Counted from the first letter of the stretch, positions 51,544 to 60,947 are shown. The stretch: 64,000 nt of DNA from UMGS1590 sp900552455 (GCA_963931105.1 OZ007004.1:1178001-1242000), one strand, 5' to 3'. The notes: generated by a model from the sequence alone, not told the origin. Numbers and translations: made by a program.

Positions 51544-52932
51544 ATGACAAGAGACTTAGATTTTTCACGCATTCACCGATTTGTTTTTGACGACCTGCAT
51601 CTGATGCTCGATGTGAACAGCGGTTCCATCCATGTCACCGACGAAACCGTCGACACCTTCCTCGATGCCCTCGAGGAAGGTCAGACGTGGGAGGACGCCA
51701 TTCGCATCACGGCTGCCACCTATGGCGAAGAGGATGCGCGCGATGTCGCCGACGGGATCGCAGAATTGATCGACGAAGGCATGCTCTTTTCGGACATCGA
51801 TTTCAGTGAGTTTACGCCGCACACCGAGCCGATCGTCAAAGCCCTCTGCCTGCACATGGCCCACGACTGCAACCTGCGCTGCGGCTACTGCTTCGCCGAC
51901 AGCGGCGCTTACGGCGGCGGTCGCTCGCTGATGAGCGCAGAGGTTGGCAAGAAAGCCATCGATTTTCTCATGGAAGCGTCGAAGCATCGCACCCATGTCG
52001 AAGTCGACCTTTTCGGCGGTGAGCCGCTGCTCAATCTGCCAGTCTGCAAAGAAGTGGTGGAATATGGCCACAAGCGCGCAGCTGAGCTCGGCAAGGTTCT
52101 GAAGATCACCCTCACCACCAACGGTGTGCTTCTTGATGACGAAGTTGGAAAATGGGTCAACGACGAACACATGGACGCCGTCCTTTCCCTCGACGGTCGC
52201 CAGGAGATCCACGACAACATGCGTCGCTTCGTCGGCGGTCAGCCAAGCTACCAGACCTGTGTCGATCATTTCAAAAAATTTGTCGAGACCCGCGGCCAGC
52301 AGTGGTATTATGTGCGCGGCACCTACACCCACTACAACCCGGATTTCGCAGCAGATGTCATCCATCTCGCCGACGATCTCGGCTTCAAGGAAATTTCCAT
52401 GGAGCCGGTTGTTGCACCGGCGGATATGCCGTACGCCCTCACCGAGGACGACAAACCGATCATCCTCGAAAACTACAACATCCTCGCGCGCCACTATCTC
52501 CAGCGTTGGCGCGAAGGAAAAGGCTACAATTTCTTCCATTTTAATGTGGATTTTGCTGGCGGTCCATGTCTGCCAAAACGCCTCTCCGGCTGTGGCAGCG
52601 GTCACGATTATCTCGCTGTGAGCCCAGAAGGGGATCTTTATCCTTGCCATCAGTTCGTAGGCGAGGAAGATTATAAAATGGGCACCGTTTTCACTGGCAT
52701 CCAGAAACCGGAGATCGCCGAACGCTTCCAGAAAGCCAACGTTCTCACCAAGCCAACCTGCATGGATTGCTGGGCGCGCTTTTTCTGCAGCGGCGGCTGC
52801 CATGCGAACAACATCCGCTACGGCGGCAGCATCAACGAGCCGTACGCTTACGGCTGCGACCTGCAGCGCAAGCGCATCGAAGCGGCCATTTATGTGCAGA
52901 CTGTGAAGTTGCTTGAAGGGAGCGAAGACTGA
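51544..52932 (+). CDS. Radical SAM/SPASM peptide maturase, SCIFF (thioether-forming) type
   Basis: 462 residues. The N-terminal part reads like CteB-type SCIFF maturases (HLMLDVNSGSIHVTDETVD). Radical SAM cysteines lie in MAHDCNLRCGYCFAD (CxxxCxxC), then FGGEPL and LTTNG. The C-terminal SPASM region binds further Fe-S clusters (GGPCLPKRLSGCGSGHDYLAVSPEGDLYPCHQF in part; CMDCWARFFCSGGCHANN). In Clostridia it forms thioether bonds in the small Cys-rich SCIFF peptide, normally encoded next to it. No such peptide gene was found here. It lies 14 bases after serS; the start is a match to the family N-terminus. Confidence 0.88.
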   Translation: MTRDLDFSRIHRFVFDDLHLMLDVNSGSIHVTDETVDTFLDALEEGQTWEDAIRITAATYGEEDARDVADGIAELIDEGMLFSDIDFSEFTPHTEPIVKALCLHMAHDCNLRCGYCFADSGAYGGGRSLMSAEVGKKAIDFLMEASKHRTHVEVDLFGGEPLLNLPVCKEVVEYGHKRAAELGKVLKITLTTNGVLLDDEVGKWVNDEHMDAVLSLDGRQEIHDNMRRFVGGQPSYQTCVDHFKKFVETRGQQWYYVRGTYTHYNPDFAADVIHLADDLGFKEISMEPVVAPADMPYALTEDDKPIILENYNILARHYLQRWREGKGYNFFHFNVDFAGGPCLPKRLSGCGSGHDYLAVSPEGDLYPCHQFVGEEDYKMGTVFTGIQKPEIAERFQKANVLTKPTCMDCWARFFCSGGCHANNIRYGGSINEPYAYGCDLQRKRIEAAIYVQTVKLLEGSED

Positions 52933-53798
52933 TGGACGCGCTTTTGCCACCATTCGCTGAACCGATCGCGCAGCCGCATATCGCTTTTCAGGGCATCGAA
53001 GGCTCTTTCAGCGACGGCGCCTGCGCCAAGGTTTTTGGCGCAGAGGTCGACCGCGTCGGCCTGTCGCATTTTCAGTACGTCGTCGATGGCGTCGTCAACG
53101 GAGAATACGACTACGGCGTGCTGCCGATCGAAAATTCTTCCACCGGCAGCATCAACGAAGTCTACGATCTGCTTTACGCCAAGCCTTGCTACATCGTCGG
53201 CGAAACGGCGCTGGAGATCACGCAGAATCTCATGGCCGTGCCCGGCACAAAGCTGGAGGATGTGAAGTTTGTTTATTCCCATCCACAGGGACTCGGCCAG
53301 AGCCAGCGGTTTCTGCTGCAGCATGGTATTGAGCCGCGCCCATACGCCGACACAGCCATGAGCGCGCGCTACATCGCCGAGACCAAACCGGAAGGCGGCG
53401 CCGCCATCGCTTCCAAGCAGGCGGCAGAAGTTTACGGGCTGGAAATCCTCGTGCCACACGTTAATTTCAACTACTCAAATATCACCCGTTTTGTCGTCAT
53501 CCGTCGCGAGCCAGAGCTTTCTGCTGGACAGAACAAGGTCAGCATCGTTTTCAAAACGGCGCACCGTCCAGGCGCGTTGTTGGAAGCGCTGCGCTTTTTC
53601 GCCGACGGCCACTACGACATGAGCCGCATCGAATCGCGACCTGTCATCGGCAAACCGTGGGAATACAGCTTCTACATCGATCTGCTCGGCCGCTGGGACG
53701 ACAAGAATTTCCTCGAATGTCTGCGCCAGGTGCGCGAAACGACCGTCGATTTCCGCGTCCTCGGCACCTACGAAGCTGCTGAGCAGCATTATCTCTAA
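52932..53798 (+). CDS. pheA: Prephenate dehydratase
   Basis: 288 residues. The dehydratase domain has YGVLPIENSSTGSINEVYDLL (in part) and the NITRFVVI motif; the C-terminal ACT domain carries the GALLEAL and ESRP motifs that bind phenylalanine for feedback inhibition. It converts prephenate to phenylpyruvate. The start overlaps the stop of the maturase gene (TGATG). The extended N-terminus of about 17 residues is longer than usual. Confidence 0.93.
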   Translation: MDALLPPFAEPIAQPHIAFQGIEGSFSDGACAKVFGAEVDRVGLSHFQYVVDGVVNGEYDYGVLPIENSSTGSINEVYDLLYAKPCYIVGETALEITQNLMAVPGTKLEDVKFVYSHPQGLGQSQRFLLQHGIEPRPYADTAMSARYIAETKPEGGAAIASKQAAEVYGLEILVPHVNFNYSNITRFVVIRREPELSAGQNKVSIVFKTAHRPGALLEALRFFADGHYDMSRIESRPVIGKPWEYSFYIDLLGRWDDKNFLECLRQVRETTVDFRVLGTYEAAEQHYL

Positions 53799-53816
53799 GA
53801 GAAAGGAGACCGAGCC

Positions 53817-54752
53817 ATGAAAGATCTCTTTTCAAATATTTCCGGAGTGGCAGAGGTGCGCGAAAACGAGCCGCTCGCCAGCCACACCACCTTCCAGATC
53901 GGCGGACCATGCGATCTCATGGTCTTTCCGGAAACGCCAGAGGCTTTCGCCGAGGTGCTCCGCGTCTGCCGCACAAACGACATCGACGCGCTCGTGCTCG
54001 GCAAAGGCAGCAACATGCTCGTCAGCGACAAAGGGATTCGCGGCGTTGTCATTGCGACCGAACGCCTGCAGCATCTCGTTGTCGACGGCTGCAGCGTTAC
54101 GGCGTCTGCGGGCCTGTCGCTGATCAATGTCAGCAAAGCGACCGCTGAGCTTGGGCTCACTGGCCTCGAATTTGCCAGCGGGATCCCTGGCAGCATCGGC
54201 GGCGCCTGCTATATGAACGCTGGCGCGTACGACGGCGAGATGAAAGATGTCATCACATCCGTCACAGTGCTCGACGAAAGTGGCGAGATCTGCGAGATCC
54301 CTGCCGACGAGATGCGCTTCAGCTATCGTCACAGCCGTCTCAAGGATGAGCCGCTCATCTGCCTGGCTGTGACCATGCAACTGGCGCACGGCGAGAAGAC
54401 AGAGATCCTCGCAAAAATCGCTGATCTCAGCGCGCGTCGTGCCGACAAACAGCCGCTGGAAATGGCCAGCGCCGGCAGCACGTTCAAGCGTCCGCCGGGA
54501 CATTTCGCCGGACCGCTCATCATCGACAGCGGCATGCAGGGCTACCGCGTCGGCGGCGCTCAGGTTTCGACAAAACACGCCGGATTTCTCGTCAACACCG
54601 GCGGCGCCACAGCTGATGACGTGATCACGCTGATTCACGACGTCCAGGACGCCGTTCTTCGCAAATTCGGCGTCCGCCTCGAAACAGAAGTCCGCTTCAT
54701 CGGCGAGTGGAACGAGCACCCGCTTTACCACGAGATTTTAAAAGTAGAATAA
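53817..54752 (+). CDS. murB: UDP-N-acetylenolpyruvoylglucosamine reductase MurB
   Basis: 311 residues, type II MurB. FAD-binding motifs TTFQIGGPCDLMVFP and LGKGSNMLVSD, SGIPGSIGGACYMNAGAY, the catalytic serine region in ASAGSTFKRPPG, and the C-terminal glutamate in ETEVRFIGEW. It completes UDP-MurNAc for the cell wall. AAAGGAG precedes the start. Unrelated by pathway to pheA; the short gap implies one transcript. Confidence 0.96.
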   Translation: MKDLFSNISGVAEVRENEPLASHTTFQIGGPCDLMVFPETPEAFAEVLRVCRTNDIDALVLGKGSNMLVSDKGIRGVVIATERLQHLVVDGCSVTASAGLSLINVSKATAELGLTGLEFASGIPGSIGGACYMNAGAYDGEMKDVITSVTVLDESGEICEIPADEMRFSYRHSRLKDEPLICLAVTMQLAHGEKTEILAKIADLSARRADKQPLEMASAGSTFKRPPGHFAGPLIIDSGMQGYRVGGAQVSTKHAGFLVNTGGATADDVITLIHDVQDAVLRKFGVRLETEVRFIGEWNEHPLYHEILKVE

Positions 54753-54755
54753 TGC

Positions 54756-54803
54756 AAGATCACCGTCACCGGGAACAAGCGTCCGGGACGGTGATCTTTT
54801 TTT
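54756..54803 (+). terminator. Terminator after murB
   Basis: AAGATCACCGTC (54756-54767) and GACGGTGATCTT (54787-54798), perfect 12-base arms, then TTTTT. Confidence 0.9.
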
Positions 54804-54853
54804 GCGGAAAAAGCGTCTCCATGCAATGCATAAAAAATAGAAAAGCGCGCACC

Positions 54854-54959
54854 TTCAAAATATTGAAATTATTTCAATAAGAGTGTTGACATAGTGCAAT
54901 GGTGGGATTAATATATTGACAACGCTTCAATATCGTGAATAATCGGAAAGATATTGAAG
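54854..54959. promoter_or_regulatory. Cluster of TTCAATA palindromes
   Basis: TTCAA-AATA-TTGAA (54854-54867), the 15-base palindrome TTGAAATTATTTCAA (54863-54877), and CTTCAATATC/GATATTGAAG (54925-54934, 54950-54959) on both sides of the promoter. The half-site TTCAATA is repeated four or more times, so a dimeric repressor is likely. The XRE-cupin protein at 57364-57915 is a candidate binder. Confidence 0.6.
54886..54914 (+). promoter_or_regulatory. Promoter of the DUF819 gene
   Basis: TTGACA (54886-54891) and TAATAT (54909-54914) with a 17-base spacer, lying between the palindromic half-sites. Confidence 0.8.
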
Positions 54960-55074
54960 TGCGAAAAAACGTCCGGACTGTGCACAACGTTTTTTCGAGG
55001 GGAAGGAAACGATCGTTTGGATCGTGTTTGGCGGCATGCGATGCGCGCCGCCAAAACAAGAAAGGAGATTACAT

Positions 55075-56289
55075 ATGGGAACAACATTAATCAGTGCCGA
55101 CAACACATGGGCGCTCATGGCGATCACCTGCGGCTGGGTTGCGTTTTCGATCTGGGCAGAGCAGCGCTTTGTCTGGGCGTCGAAGCTCTCAGGCGCGATC
55201 ATTGCGCTGATCGGTGCGCTGGCTTTGACGAATTTTGGCATCATTCCAACACACGCACCATGGTTCGACGACATCATCTGGGGCTACGTGGTGCCGCTGG
55301 CGATTCCGCTGCTGTTGATGCAGTGCGACCTGCGCAAGATCTGGCGAGAATCCGGCAAGCTGCTGGTCCTGTTTTTGCTCGGCTCCTGCGGCACGGCGAT
55401 CGGCGCGATGGTCGGCTACACGCTGCTCAAGGGCCACATTCCGTATCTCGAGGGGATCGCCGGCATGATGACTGGATCTTACATCGGCGGTGGCGTGAAT
55501 TTCGCGACGCTCTCCAATGCGTTCGACATTCCTGGTGAAATGGTCGCGGCGACGACGGTCGCTGACAACTGTCTGATGGCATTCTATTTCTTTGTGCTCG
55601 TGGCGATTCCGAGCATTGGATTTTTTCGCAAGCATTTCTCACATCCGTACGTGGATCTGGTGGAAAATGTCGGCGTCAGCGACGAAGCGAAAACGCTGGC
55701 GGCGTCGTACTGGGACCGCAAGCCAATCTCGCTGCGCGACATTGCTGTGGATGTGGCGATCAGCGCCATCATTGTCTGGGTGTCGAAGATCATCGCTGGT
55801 TTTCTGGCAGATGTCATTCCGACGAGTAATGCTGTGCTGAAAATGATCAACGGACTCTTCGGCAACGAATATCTGATCATGACGACCATCGCCATGATCG
55901 TGGCGACGGTTTTCTCCAAGCAGATTGAGGAAACAGCCGGCACGCAGGAGATCGGCACCTATCTGATCTATCTCTTCTTTTTCGTCATCGGCGTGCCAGC
56001 GTCGATCCCACAGATCCTGCGCGAAGCACCGCTGCTCTTTGTGCTCTGCGCGATCATGGTCATCATCAACATGCTGGTCTGCTTCATTTTCGGCAAGCTG
56101 CTCAAGTTCAATCTTGAGGACATCATCCTCGCTTCCAACGCCAACATTGGTGGGCCGACGACAGCTGCAGCCATGGCGATCTCCAAGGGCTGGATCAATC
56201 TCGTTGGCCCGATCATGCTCATCGGCACACTGGGCTATATTATAGGAACCTACGCTGGGACGTTCATCGGCCAGTTTTTGGGCGCGTGA
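55075..56289 (+). CDS. DUF819-family membrane transporter
   Basis: 404 residues with ten or more membrane helices, YjcL-like. Conserved segments: MTGSYIGGGVNFATLSNAFD (in part) and ASNANIGGPTTAAAMA, both in broken helices as in sodium-dependent carriers. Members sit beside peptidases that handle cell-wall or diet dipeptides. Here an M19 dipeptidase starts 46 bases downstream, which suggests import and cleavage of dipeptides. Start MGTTLIS after AAAGGAG. Confidence 0.86.
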   Translation: MGTTLISADNTWALMAITCGWVAFSIWAEQRFVWASKLSGAIIALIGALALTNFGIIPTHAPWFDDIIWGYVVPLAIPLLLMQCDLRKIWRESGKLLVLFLLGSCGTAIGAMVGYTLLKGHIPYLEGIAGMMTGSYIGGGVNFATLSNAFDIPGEMVAATTVADNCLMAFYFFVLVAIPSIGFFRKHFSHPYVDLVENVGVSDEAKTLAASYWDRKPISLRDIAVDVAISAIIVWVSKIIAGFLADVIPTSNAVLKMINGLFGNEYLIMTTIAMIVATVFSKQIEETAGTQEIGTYLIYLFFFVIGVPASIPQILREAPLLFVLCAIMVIINMLVCFIFGKLLKFNLEDIILASNANIGGPTTAAAMAISKGWINLVGPIMLIGTLGYIIGTYAGTFIGQFLGA

Positions 56290-56335
56290 CGTTTCCCTCC
56301 ATATATACACACTGTCTCAATCATGAAAGAAGGAA

Positions 56336-57313
56336 ATGACATTGATTTTTGATGGACATACCGATGTTTTCACAGGCGTGCTCCAGCGTCGCCTGAATGG
56401 TGAGCGGGACGTCCTGGCGCAGGAATTTTTGCCCAAACTCCGCTGCGGCGGTGTCGAAGGCGGGTGCTTCGTTTTCTGGGCGGATCCGCCCTACGACAAG
56501 GAACCGGCAGCGCGCATTGCGCAGATGATGCAGGCCGCCAGCGAGGAGCTGGCAGAATGCGCGGATGCTGTGCTCGTGCACAGTCTTGCAGAGATCGAAG
56601 CAGCGAAAGCAGCCGGTAAATTTTACATTCTCGCTGGCGCTGAAGGTCTGTCGGCGATCGGCGACAGTCTCGAAAGACTTGATCGGTTCTACGATTTCGG
56701 CGTGCGCCATGCGATGCTCACCTGGAACGAAGAAAATCTCCTCGCCAGCGGCGCCAAAGGCGATCCTGCGCATGGGCTCACGGCGTTTGGCCGTCAGGTC
56801 GTGCAGAGAATGGAAGAAAAGCGCATGATCGTCGACGTTTCTCATCTCAACGACCGCTCGTTCTGGGATGTGATGGACGTCGTCACCAAACCGGTCATCG
56901 CGTCGCACTCCAATGCCCGCGCGCTGGCGGCGGTGCCGCGCAATCTCGCGGACGATCAGCTGCGAGCGATCGCTGAAAGCGGCGGCTTTGTCGGGCTGAA
57001 TGCGTTCAACGAATTTGTCAGCACAGATCCAGCGCAGCAGAATATGGATGGCTTTGTGCGCCAGGCGGTTTACATCGCTGAGACGATCGGCGTGGAGCAC
57101 ATGGCCTTCGGCTTCGATTTCAGCGGATTCATTTCTGAAGCGGCGATGCGCAGCTTCAGCAGCCAGGATTCTCCAGCCACTGAAGGGCTCGAGGACTGGA
57201 CAAAACTGCCCTCTTTTCTCGACAAACTGCGCAGCGCAGGATTCAGCGCAGACGATCTCGAAAAGATCGCGCACGGAAACTGGCTGCGCGTGATCGGCAA
57301 GATCCTCGGATAA
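56336..57313 (+). CDS. Membrane-type dipeptidase (M19) (first)
   Basis: 325 residues of the zinc-dependent dipeptidase family M19. His-x-Asp in FDGHTDVFTG, the bridging glutamate in LAGAEGLSAI, VDVSHLNDRSFWDV, and the histidine in IASHSNARAL. These enzymes cleave dipeptides, including those with a D-residue at the C-terminus. A close paralogue lies at 58056-59027 across an XRE-cupin regulator. GAAGGAAA precedes the start. Confidence 0.9.
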   Translation: MTLIFDGHTDVFTGVLQRRLNGERDVLAQEFLPKLRCGGVEGGCFVFWADPPYDKEPAARIAQMMQAASEELAECADAVLVHSLAEIEAAKAAGKFYILAGAEGLSAIGDSLERLDRFYDFGVRHAMLTWNEENLLASGAKGDPAHGLTAFGRQVVQRMEEKRMIVDVSHLNDRSFWDVMDVVTKPVIASHSNARALAAVPRNLADDQLRAIAESGGFVGLNAFNEFVSTDPAQQNMDGFVRQAVYIAETIGVEHMAFGFDFSGFISEAAMRSFSSQDSPATEGLEDWTKLPSFLDKLRSAGFSADDLEKIAHGNWLRVIGKILG

Positions 57314-57316
57314 ATG

Positions 57317-57356
57317 AAAAAGGAACGTTTTCCTGTCAGTGGAAAGCGTTCCTTTT
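57317..57356. terminator. Bidirectional terminator
   Basis: AAAAGGAACG pairs CGTTCCTTTT, with TTTCC/GGAAA inside; convergent genes on either side. Confidence 0.85.
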
Positions 57357-57363
57357 GTCTTGC

Positions 57364-57915
57364 TCAGAAAAATGCCGGCGTCATCGCCCAGATCGAGATG
57401 CAGTCTTCGTCGCCGCGGTTGATGTATTTATGCGGCACGGTGCTGTTGAAATAAATGCTGTCGCCTTCCTCGAGTACGTATTCCTTGCCACCCAGGAGAA
57501 CGACGAGCTCGCCTTTGAGCACATACCCGCATTCCTCGCCGTCGTGGGTGAGGGGATTTTGCTCGTACGCGCAGCCGCTTTTCAGCGTGATCTCTGTCAT
57601 ATCCAGCAGGCGCTCCGGGGAAGCGGGACTGAGCAGCTTGTAGTAGCTGCTATTACTGTGGAGGATGACGGTGCGGTGATCGTTTTTGCGGATGATGACC
57701 TTGTCGTCGACGTCGTCTTCGTCGAAAAAATAGTTGATGTTCGTGTCCAACGCCTGCGCCAGCCGCCAGATGCTGACGACCGACGGGATCACCATCTCGC
57801 GCTCGATCTGGCTGATCAACCCGGTGCTGACATCCGACAGCTTCGAGAGCTCGGCGATGCTGATGTTTTTATTTTTGCGCAGCTCGCGCAGGCGGCTGCC
57901 GTGAAAAAGAGCCAT
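57364..57915 (-). CDS. XRE-family regulator with cupin domain
   Basis: 183 residues. The N-terminal helix-turn-helix (SRLRELRKNKNISIAELSKLSDVSTGLISQIEREM in part) is joined to a C-terminal cupin (YVLKGELVVLLGGKEYVLEEGDSIYFNS in part), as in PuuR- or SinR-like ligand sensors. It is divergent from the second dipeptidase, and the promoter of the DUF819/dipeptidase pair has TTCAATA palindromes, so it may govern the peptide-use genes. Start at MALFHG with GGAGGG upstream. Confidence 0.86.
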   Translation of the reverse strand: MALFHGSRLRELRKNKNISIAELSKLSDVSTGLISQIEREMVIPSVVSIWRLAQALDTNINYFFDEDDVDDKVIIRKNDHRTVILHSNSSYYKLLSPASPERLLDMTEITLKSGCAYEQNPLTHDGEECGYVLKGELVVLLGGKEYVLEEGDSIYFNSTVPHKYINRGDEDCISIWAMTPAFF

Positions 57916-58055
57916 GACAATCCCTCCGCTCATCAATAAGATCGATCATTTGAATTTATCATAACACGATTTATTCTTCCGGGGCAAGCCCCTCTTGCTC
58001 AGTTTGGCGTGCACCCTGTATAATGGTAAGCAGAAAATCTGGAGGTGAGCGCGCG

Positions 58056-59027
58056 ATGATCTTTGACGGGCATTGTGATATTTTTACAGATGTGCTGCGG
58101 CGACGGCTCTGCGGAGAAACGCAGGTGCTGGCGCATAGTCATCTGCCAAAGCTGCGCGCTGGCGGCATTCGCGGCGGCTGTTTTGTGCTCTGGGTCGATC
58201 CGCCGTTTACGGACGATCCGGCAGCGCGGATGGCGCAGCTCTTGTCGGCAGTTGCAGCAGAAATGGCGGAATGCAGCGAGGTTGCACTGGTGACAAGCGC
58301 AGCGGAGATCGAGGGCGTCGCTGCGACGGAGCGTTTTCCGATCCTGCTCGGCGTCGAAGGCTTGTCGGCGATCGGTGAGGATGTGGATGCAATTGACCGG
58401 TTCCACGCATTCGGCGCGCGCCACGCCATGCTCACCTGGAACGAAGCAAATGCGCTGGCCACCGGCGCCAAAGCAGATCCGTCCCGCGGGCTCACGGAGC
58501 TCGGCCGACGGGCGCTGGCGCGGTTGGAGGATTTGCACATGCTCGTGGATGTGTCGCATCTGAACGATCGCTCGTTCTGGGATGTGCTCGCTACTGTGCA
58601 TGGGCCGATCGTCGCCAGCCATTCCAACGCGCGGGCGCTGGCGGAGCATCCGCGCGATCTCACAGACGACCAGCTGCGCGCCATCGCTGAGACCGGCGGA
58701 CTCGTCGGGCTCAATGCCAACAAAAATCTCGTCAGCCCCGATCCGGCGCAGCAGACCGTCGATCAATTTGTGCGCCACGCCGTGCACATTGCGGAACTGG
58801 TCGGCGTGCGTCATCTCGCCTTCGGCTTCGATTTCAACGAGTACCTTGCCGACGACGCCACGACCAGCTACAACGATGGCGGCAATCCGAATGTGCCCGG
58901 CCTCGAGGACGCGAGCCGCACGCCGGTTTACGTCGAAGCGCTGCGCCGCGCCGGATTCAGCGACGATGAGCTGGCGCAGATCGGCTGGCAGAATTGGCTG
59001 CGCGTGATCGGCGAGGTTGTGGGATGA
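58056..59027 (+). CDS. Membrane-type dipeptidase (M19) (second)
   Basis: 323 residues, paralogue of 56336-57313 with the same motifs: GHCDIFTDVL, LLGVEGLSAIGED, VDVSHLNDRSFWDV, ASHSNARAL and GFDFNEYL. Likely a product of duplication; differences in the C-terminal third may alter substrate choice. GGAGGTG precedes the chosen ATG. It is followed by an alpha/beta hydrolase 38 bases on. Confidence 0.9.
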   Translation: MIFDGHCDIFTDVLRRRLCGETQVLAHSHLPKLRAGGIRGGCFVLWVDPPFTDDPAARMAQLLSAVAAEMAECSEVALVTSAAEIEGVAATERFPILLGVEGLSAIGEDVDAIDRFHAFGARHAMLTWNEANALATGAKADPSRGLTELGRRALARLEDLHMLVDVSHLNDRSFWDVLATVHGPIVASHSNARALAEHPRDLTDDQLRAIAETGGLVGLNANKNLVSPDPAQQTVDQFVRHAVHIAELVGVRHLAFGFDFNEYLADDATTSYNDGGNPNVPGLEDASRTPVYVEALRRAGFSDDELAQIGWQNWLRVIGEVVG

Positions 59028-59065
59028 CGATTTTGAACAAAGGTGTTTTGCGAAAGGAGAACAAG

Positions 59066-59692
59066 ATGACGAAAATATTTCTTCACGGCTCCGGCCATCA
59101 GGCGGCGAGCTGGCGCGAAACCATTGCGCAGATGCCAGAGGGCGCAAATATCCTGCGGCCAAATCTCGCCGCGCTTCTCGAGGGAAAACCGGCGCGTTTT
59201 GACAATCTCTGTGCCGCCTTTGCGGAGTATTGCGCGCAGGCGCGCGAACCACTCGATCTCTGCGGGCTGTCCCTCGGCGGGATCGTGGTGCTCGCCTACG
59301 CGCTGGACCATCCGCAGAAGGTGCGCTCGCTGGTGCTGATCGGCACGCCGCACAAGGTGCCGAAGGCGGCGTTCGCGTTGCAAAATCTCGTGTTCCGTTT
59401 TCTGCCGGCGGCTGCTTTCCGCGCGATGGCGTTTGACAAAGCGGACACCTTCGCCCTCGGAAATTCGATGAGCGCTCTGGATTTCAGCGCACGCGCGCAC
59501 GAGATTGGCTGCCCGACGCTCATTCTCTGCGGTGAAAAGGACCGCGCCAATCTCGCATCGGCGCGTTTTTTCGCCGAGCATATTCCGCAGGCAGAATTTG
59601 AGGTGATCCCAGGCGTCGGCCACATCGTCAATGAAGAAGCGCCGGCGCAGCTGGCGCGAATCCTGACGAATTTTTACGCAGCGCTCGACTGA
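59066..59692 (+). CDS. Alpha/beta-hydrolase family protein
   Basis: 208 residues. The nucleophile elbow GLSLGG, the acid in LILCGEKDRAN and the histidine in PGVGHIVNEEAP give the Ser-Asp-His triad. HGSGHQAASW at the N-terminus is the oxyanion region. Substrate unknown. Start MTKIF after AAAGGAG. Confidence 0.86.
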   Translation: MTKIFLHGSGHQAASWRETIAQMPEGANILRPNLAALLEGKPARFDNLCAAFAEYCAQAREPLDLCGLSLGGIVVLAYALDHPQKVRSLVLIGTPHKVPKAAFALQNLVFRFLPAAAFRAMAFDKADTFALGNSMSALDFSARAHEIGCPTLILCGEKDRANLASARFFAEHIPQAEFEVIPGVGHIVNEEAPAQLARILTNFYAALD

Positions 59693-59703
59693 GCAAAAAA
59701 AAT

Positions 59704-59735
59704 ACCGCTCCGTGGAAAAATCGCGGAGCGGTTTG
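59704..59735. terminator. Terminator between convergent genes
   Basis: ACCGCTCCG (59704-59712) and CGGAGCGGT (59724-59732), perfect nine-base arms. Confidence 0.75.
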
Positions 59736-59738
59736 CAT

Positions 59739-60797
59739 TTATTGGGTCCTTTCTCTGGCGTCGGCGAGCAGCTGCTGAAACTCCGGCTCGTTGCGAAGAA
59801 AATCGTATTCCGGCTGGGTTTCCAGCTCGCGCAGGAAAACGTCAATGAACGCCGGTTCGGTCGCTGGCAGCTTGCCGGCTTCGGCGAGACGATAGAAGAG
59901 CGGCGAATCGTCTCCGTTCCATGGCGTGCGCAGCGCGTCAAAAATGCTGCGGATGTGGCTGAGCGCCGCTGGCGCGTCTTCGCGGTGGAGGGCGGCGACG
60001 AGCTGCGGCGAGACCTGATCGACTGGCCAGAGCGCGAAGAGGGCGTAAAGCTGGCTGGAAACGTCGGCGATGGCCTGGGCTTTGTCGGCGTGGCCGGTTT
60101 TCGTCTCAAATTCGATGAGCTGCTGCAGATGGCCGTGGAGCATCACGATCTTTGCGAGCACCTGCGCTTCTGTTTGCAGCGCTGCGCCATCGTGATCGCC
60201 GCGATGGGCGAGCAGCCGTATCTGGAGCATGTCCTTGTCGAAAGTCGTGTCTGGCAGCCGGGTGACGAGTTCCTCGGCGCGGTCGTAGTTGCCCTCGGTG
60301 ATCTCCAGCACCGCCAGCTGATAGCAGGCCGCTGTGCGGTAATTCGCGTCGTCGCTTTCGCTGGCGCGGGTGAACCAGTCGCGGATGCGCGCGCTGTATT
60401 TCTCGCGCGCTTCCGGCGGAACGGCAGAGAGCGTGAGACTGGCCGAAAGCAGCGTTGCGCAGGTGTAGAGCAGCGGCGTGCAGTGTGGATAATCGCGGAT
60501 CTTTTCCTGCGCATCTGCGAACGCTTCGGCGATCTCGCCAGTCAGGGCGCGCTCGTAAAGGGCGTTGACAAAGTTTGCGATCTCGATCTCCGTGAGCTCC
60601 TCGTGGAAGGAAAAGAGCGTGTTCATGTCGATCTCCAACAGCCGTGCCAGCGCCGGCAGGAGTGTGATGTCGGGCAGGGTGTTGCCGCGCTCCCACTTAT
60701 TGACGGCCGGCGCTGTGACGCCGAGGGCGGTAGCAATTTGTTCCTGCGTGAGATTTTTCTCCTTGCGATAGGTGCGAATCTGTTCTCCGATGTTCAT
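59739..60797 (-). CDS. XRE-family regulator with helical repeat region
   Basis: 352 residues. The N-terminal helix-turn-helix (IRTYRKEKNLTQEQIATALGV then APAVNKWERG) is followed by about 270 residues of helical repeats like TPR. Proteins of this plan are sensors of peptides or other ligands in Bacillota. No partner gene is adjacent. AGGAGG precedes the start; an upstream methionine in the same frame was rejected. Confidence 0.82.
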   Translation of the reverse strand: MNIGEQIRTYRKEKNLTQEQIATALGVTAPAVNKWERGNTLPDITLLPALARLLEIDMNTLFSFHEELTEIEIANFVNALYERALTGEIAEAFADAQEKIRDYPHCTPLLYTCATLLSASLTLSAVPPEAREKYSARIRDWFTRASESDDANYRTAACYQLAVLEITEGNYDRAEELVTRLPDTTFDKDMLQIRLLAHRGDHDGAALQTEAQVLAKIVMLHGHLQQLIEFETKTGHADKAQAIADVSSQLYALFALWPVDQVSPQLVAALHREDAPAALSHIRSIFDALRTPWNGDDSPLFYRLAEAGKLPATEPAFIDVFLRELETQPEYDFLRNEPEFQQLLADARERTQ

Positions 60798-60913
60798 GAT
60801 GATGACCTCCTGTGAATTTTTCAGGATCCTGTTGTGTTCATTATACAGGAGCGCCGCCGGAAAAACCATTGAGCCGTCGTCAGGATCGCGGTTAAAAATT
60901 TTAACCAGCGCTC

Positions 60914-60940
60914 AAAAAAAGACGCCCCGCGAGGGACGTC
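60914..60940 (-). terminator. Terminator after the chromate-type transporter genes
   Basis: On the minus strand GACGTCCC pairs GGGGCGTC (one mismatch) and is followed by seven Ts. Confidence 0.75.
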
Positions 60941-60947
60941 TGAGTGA

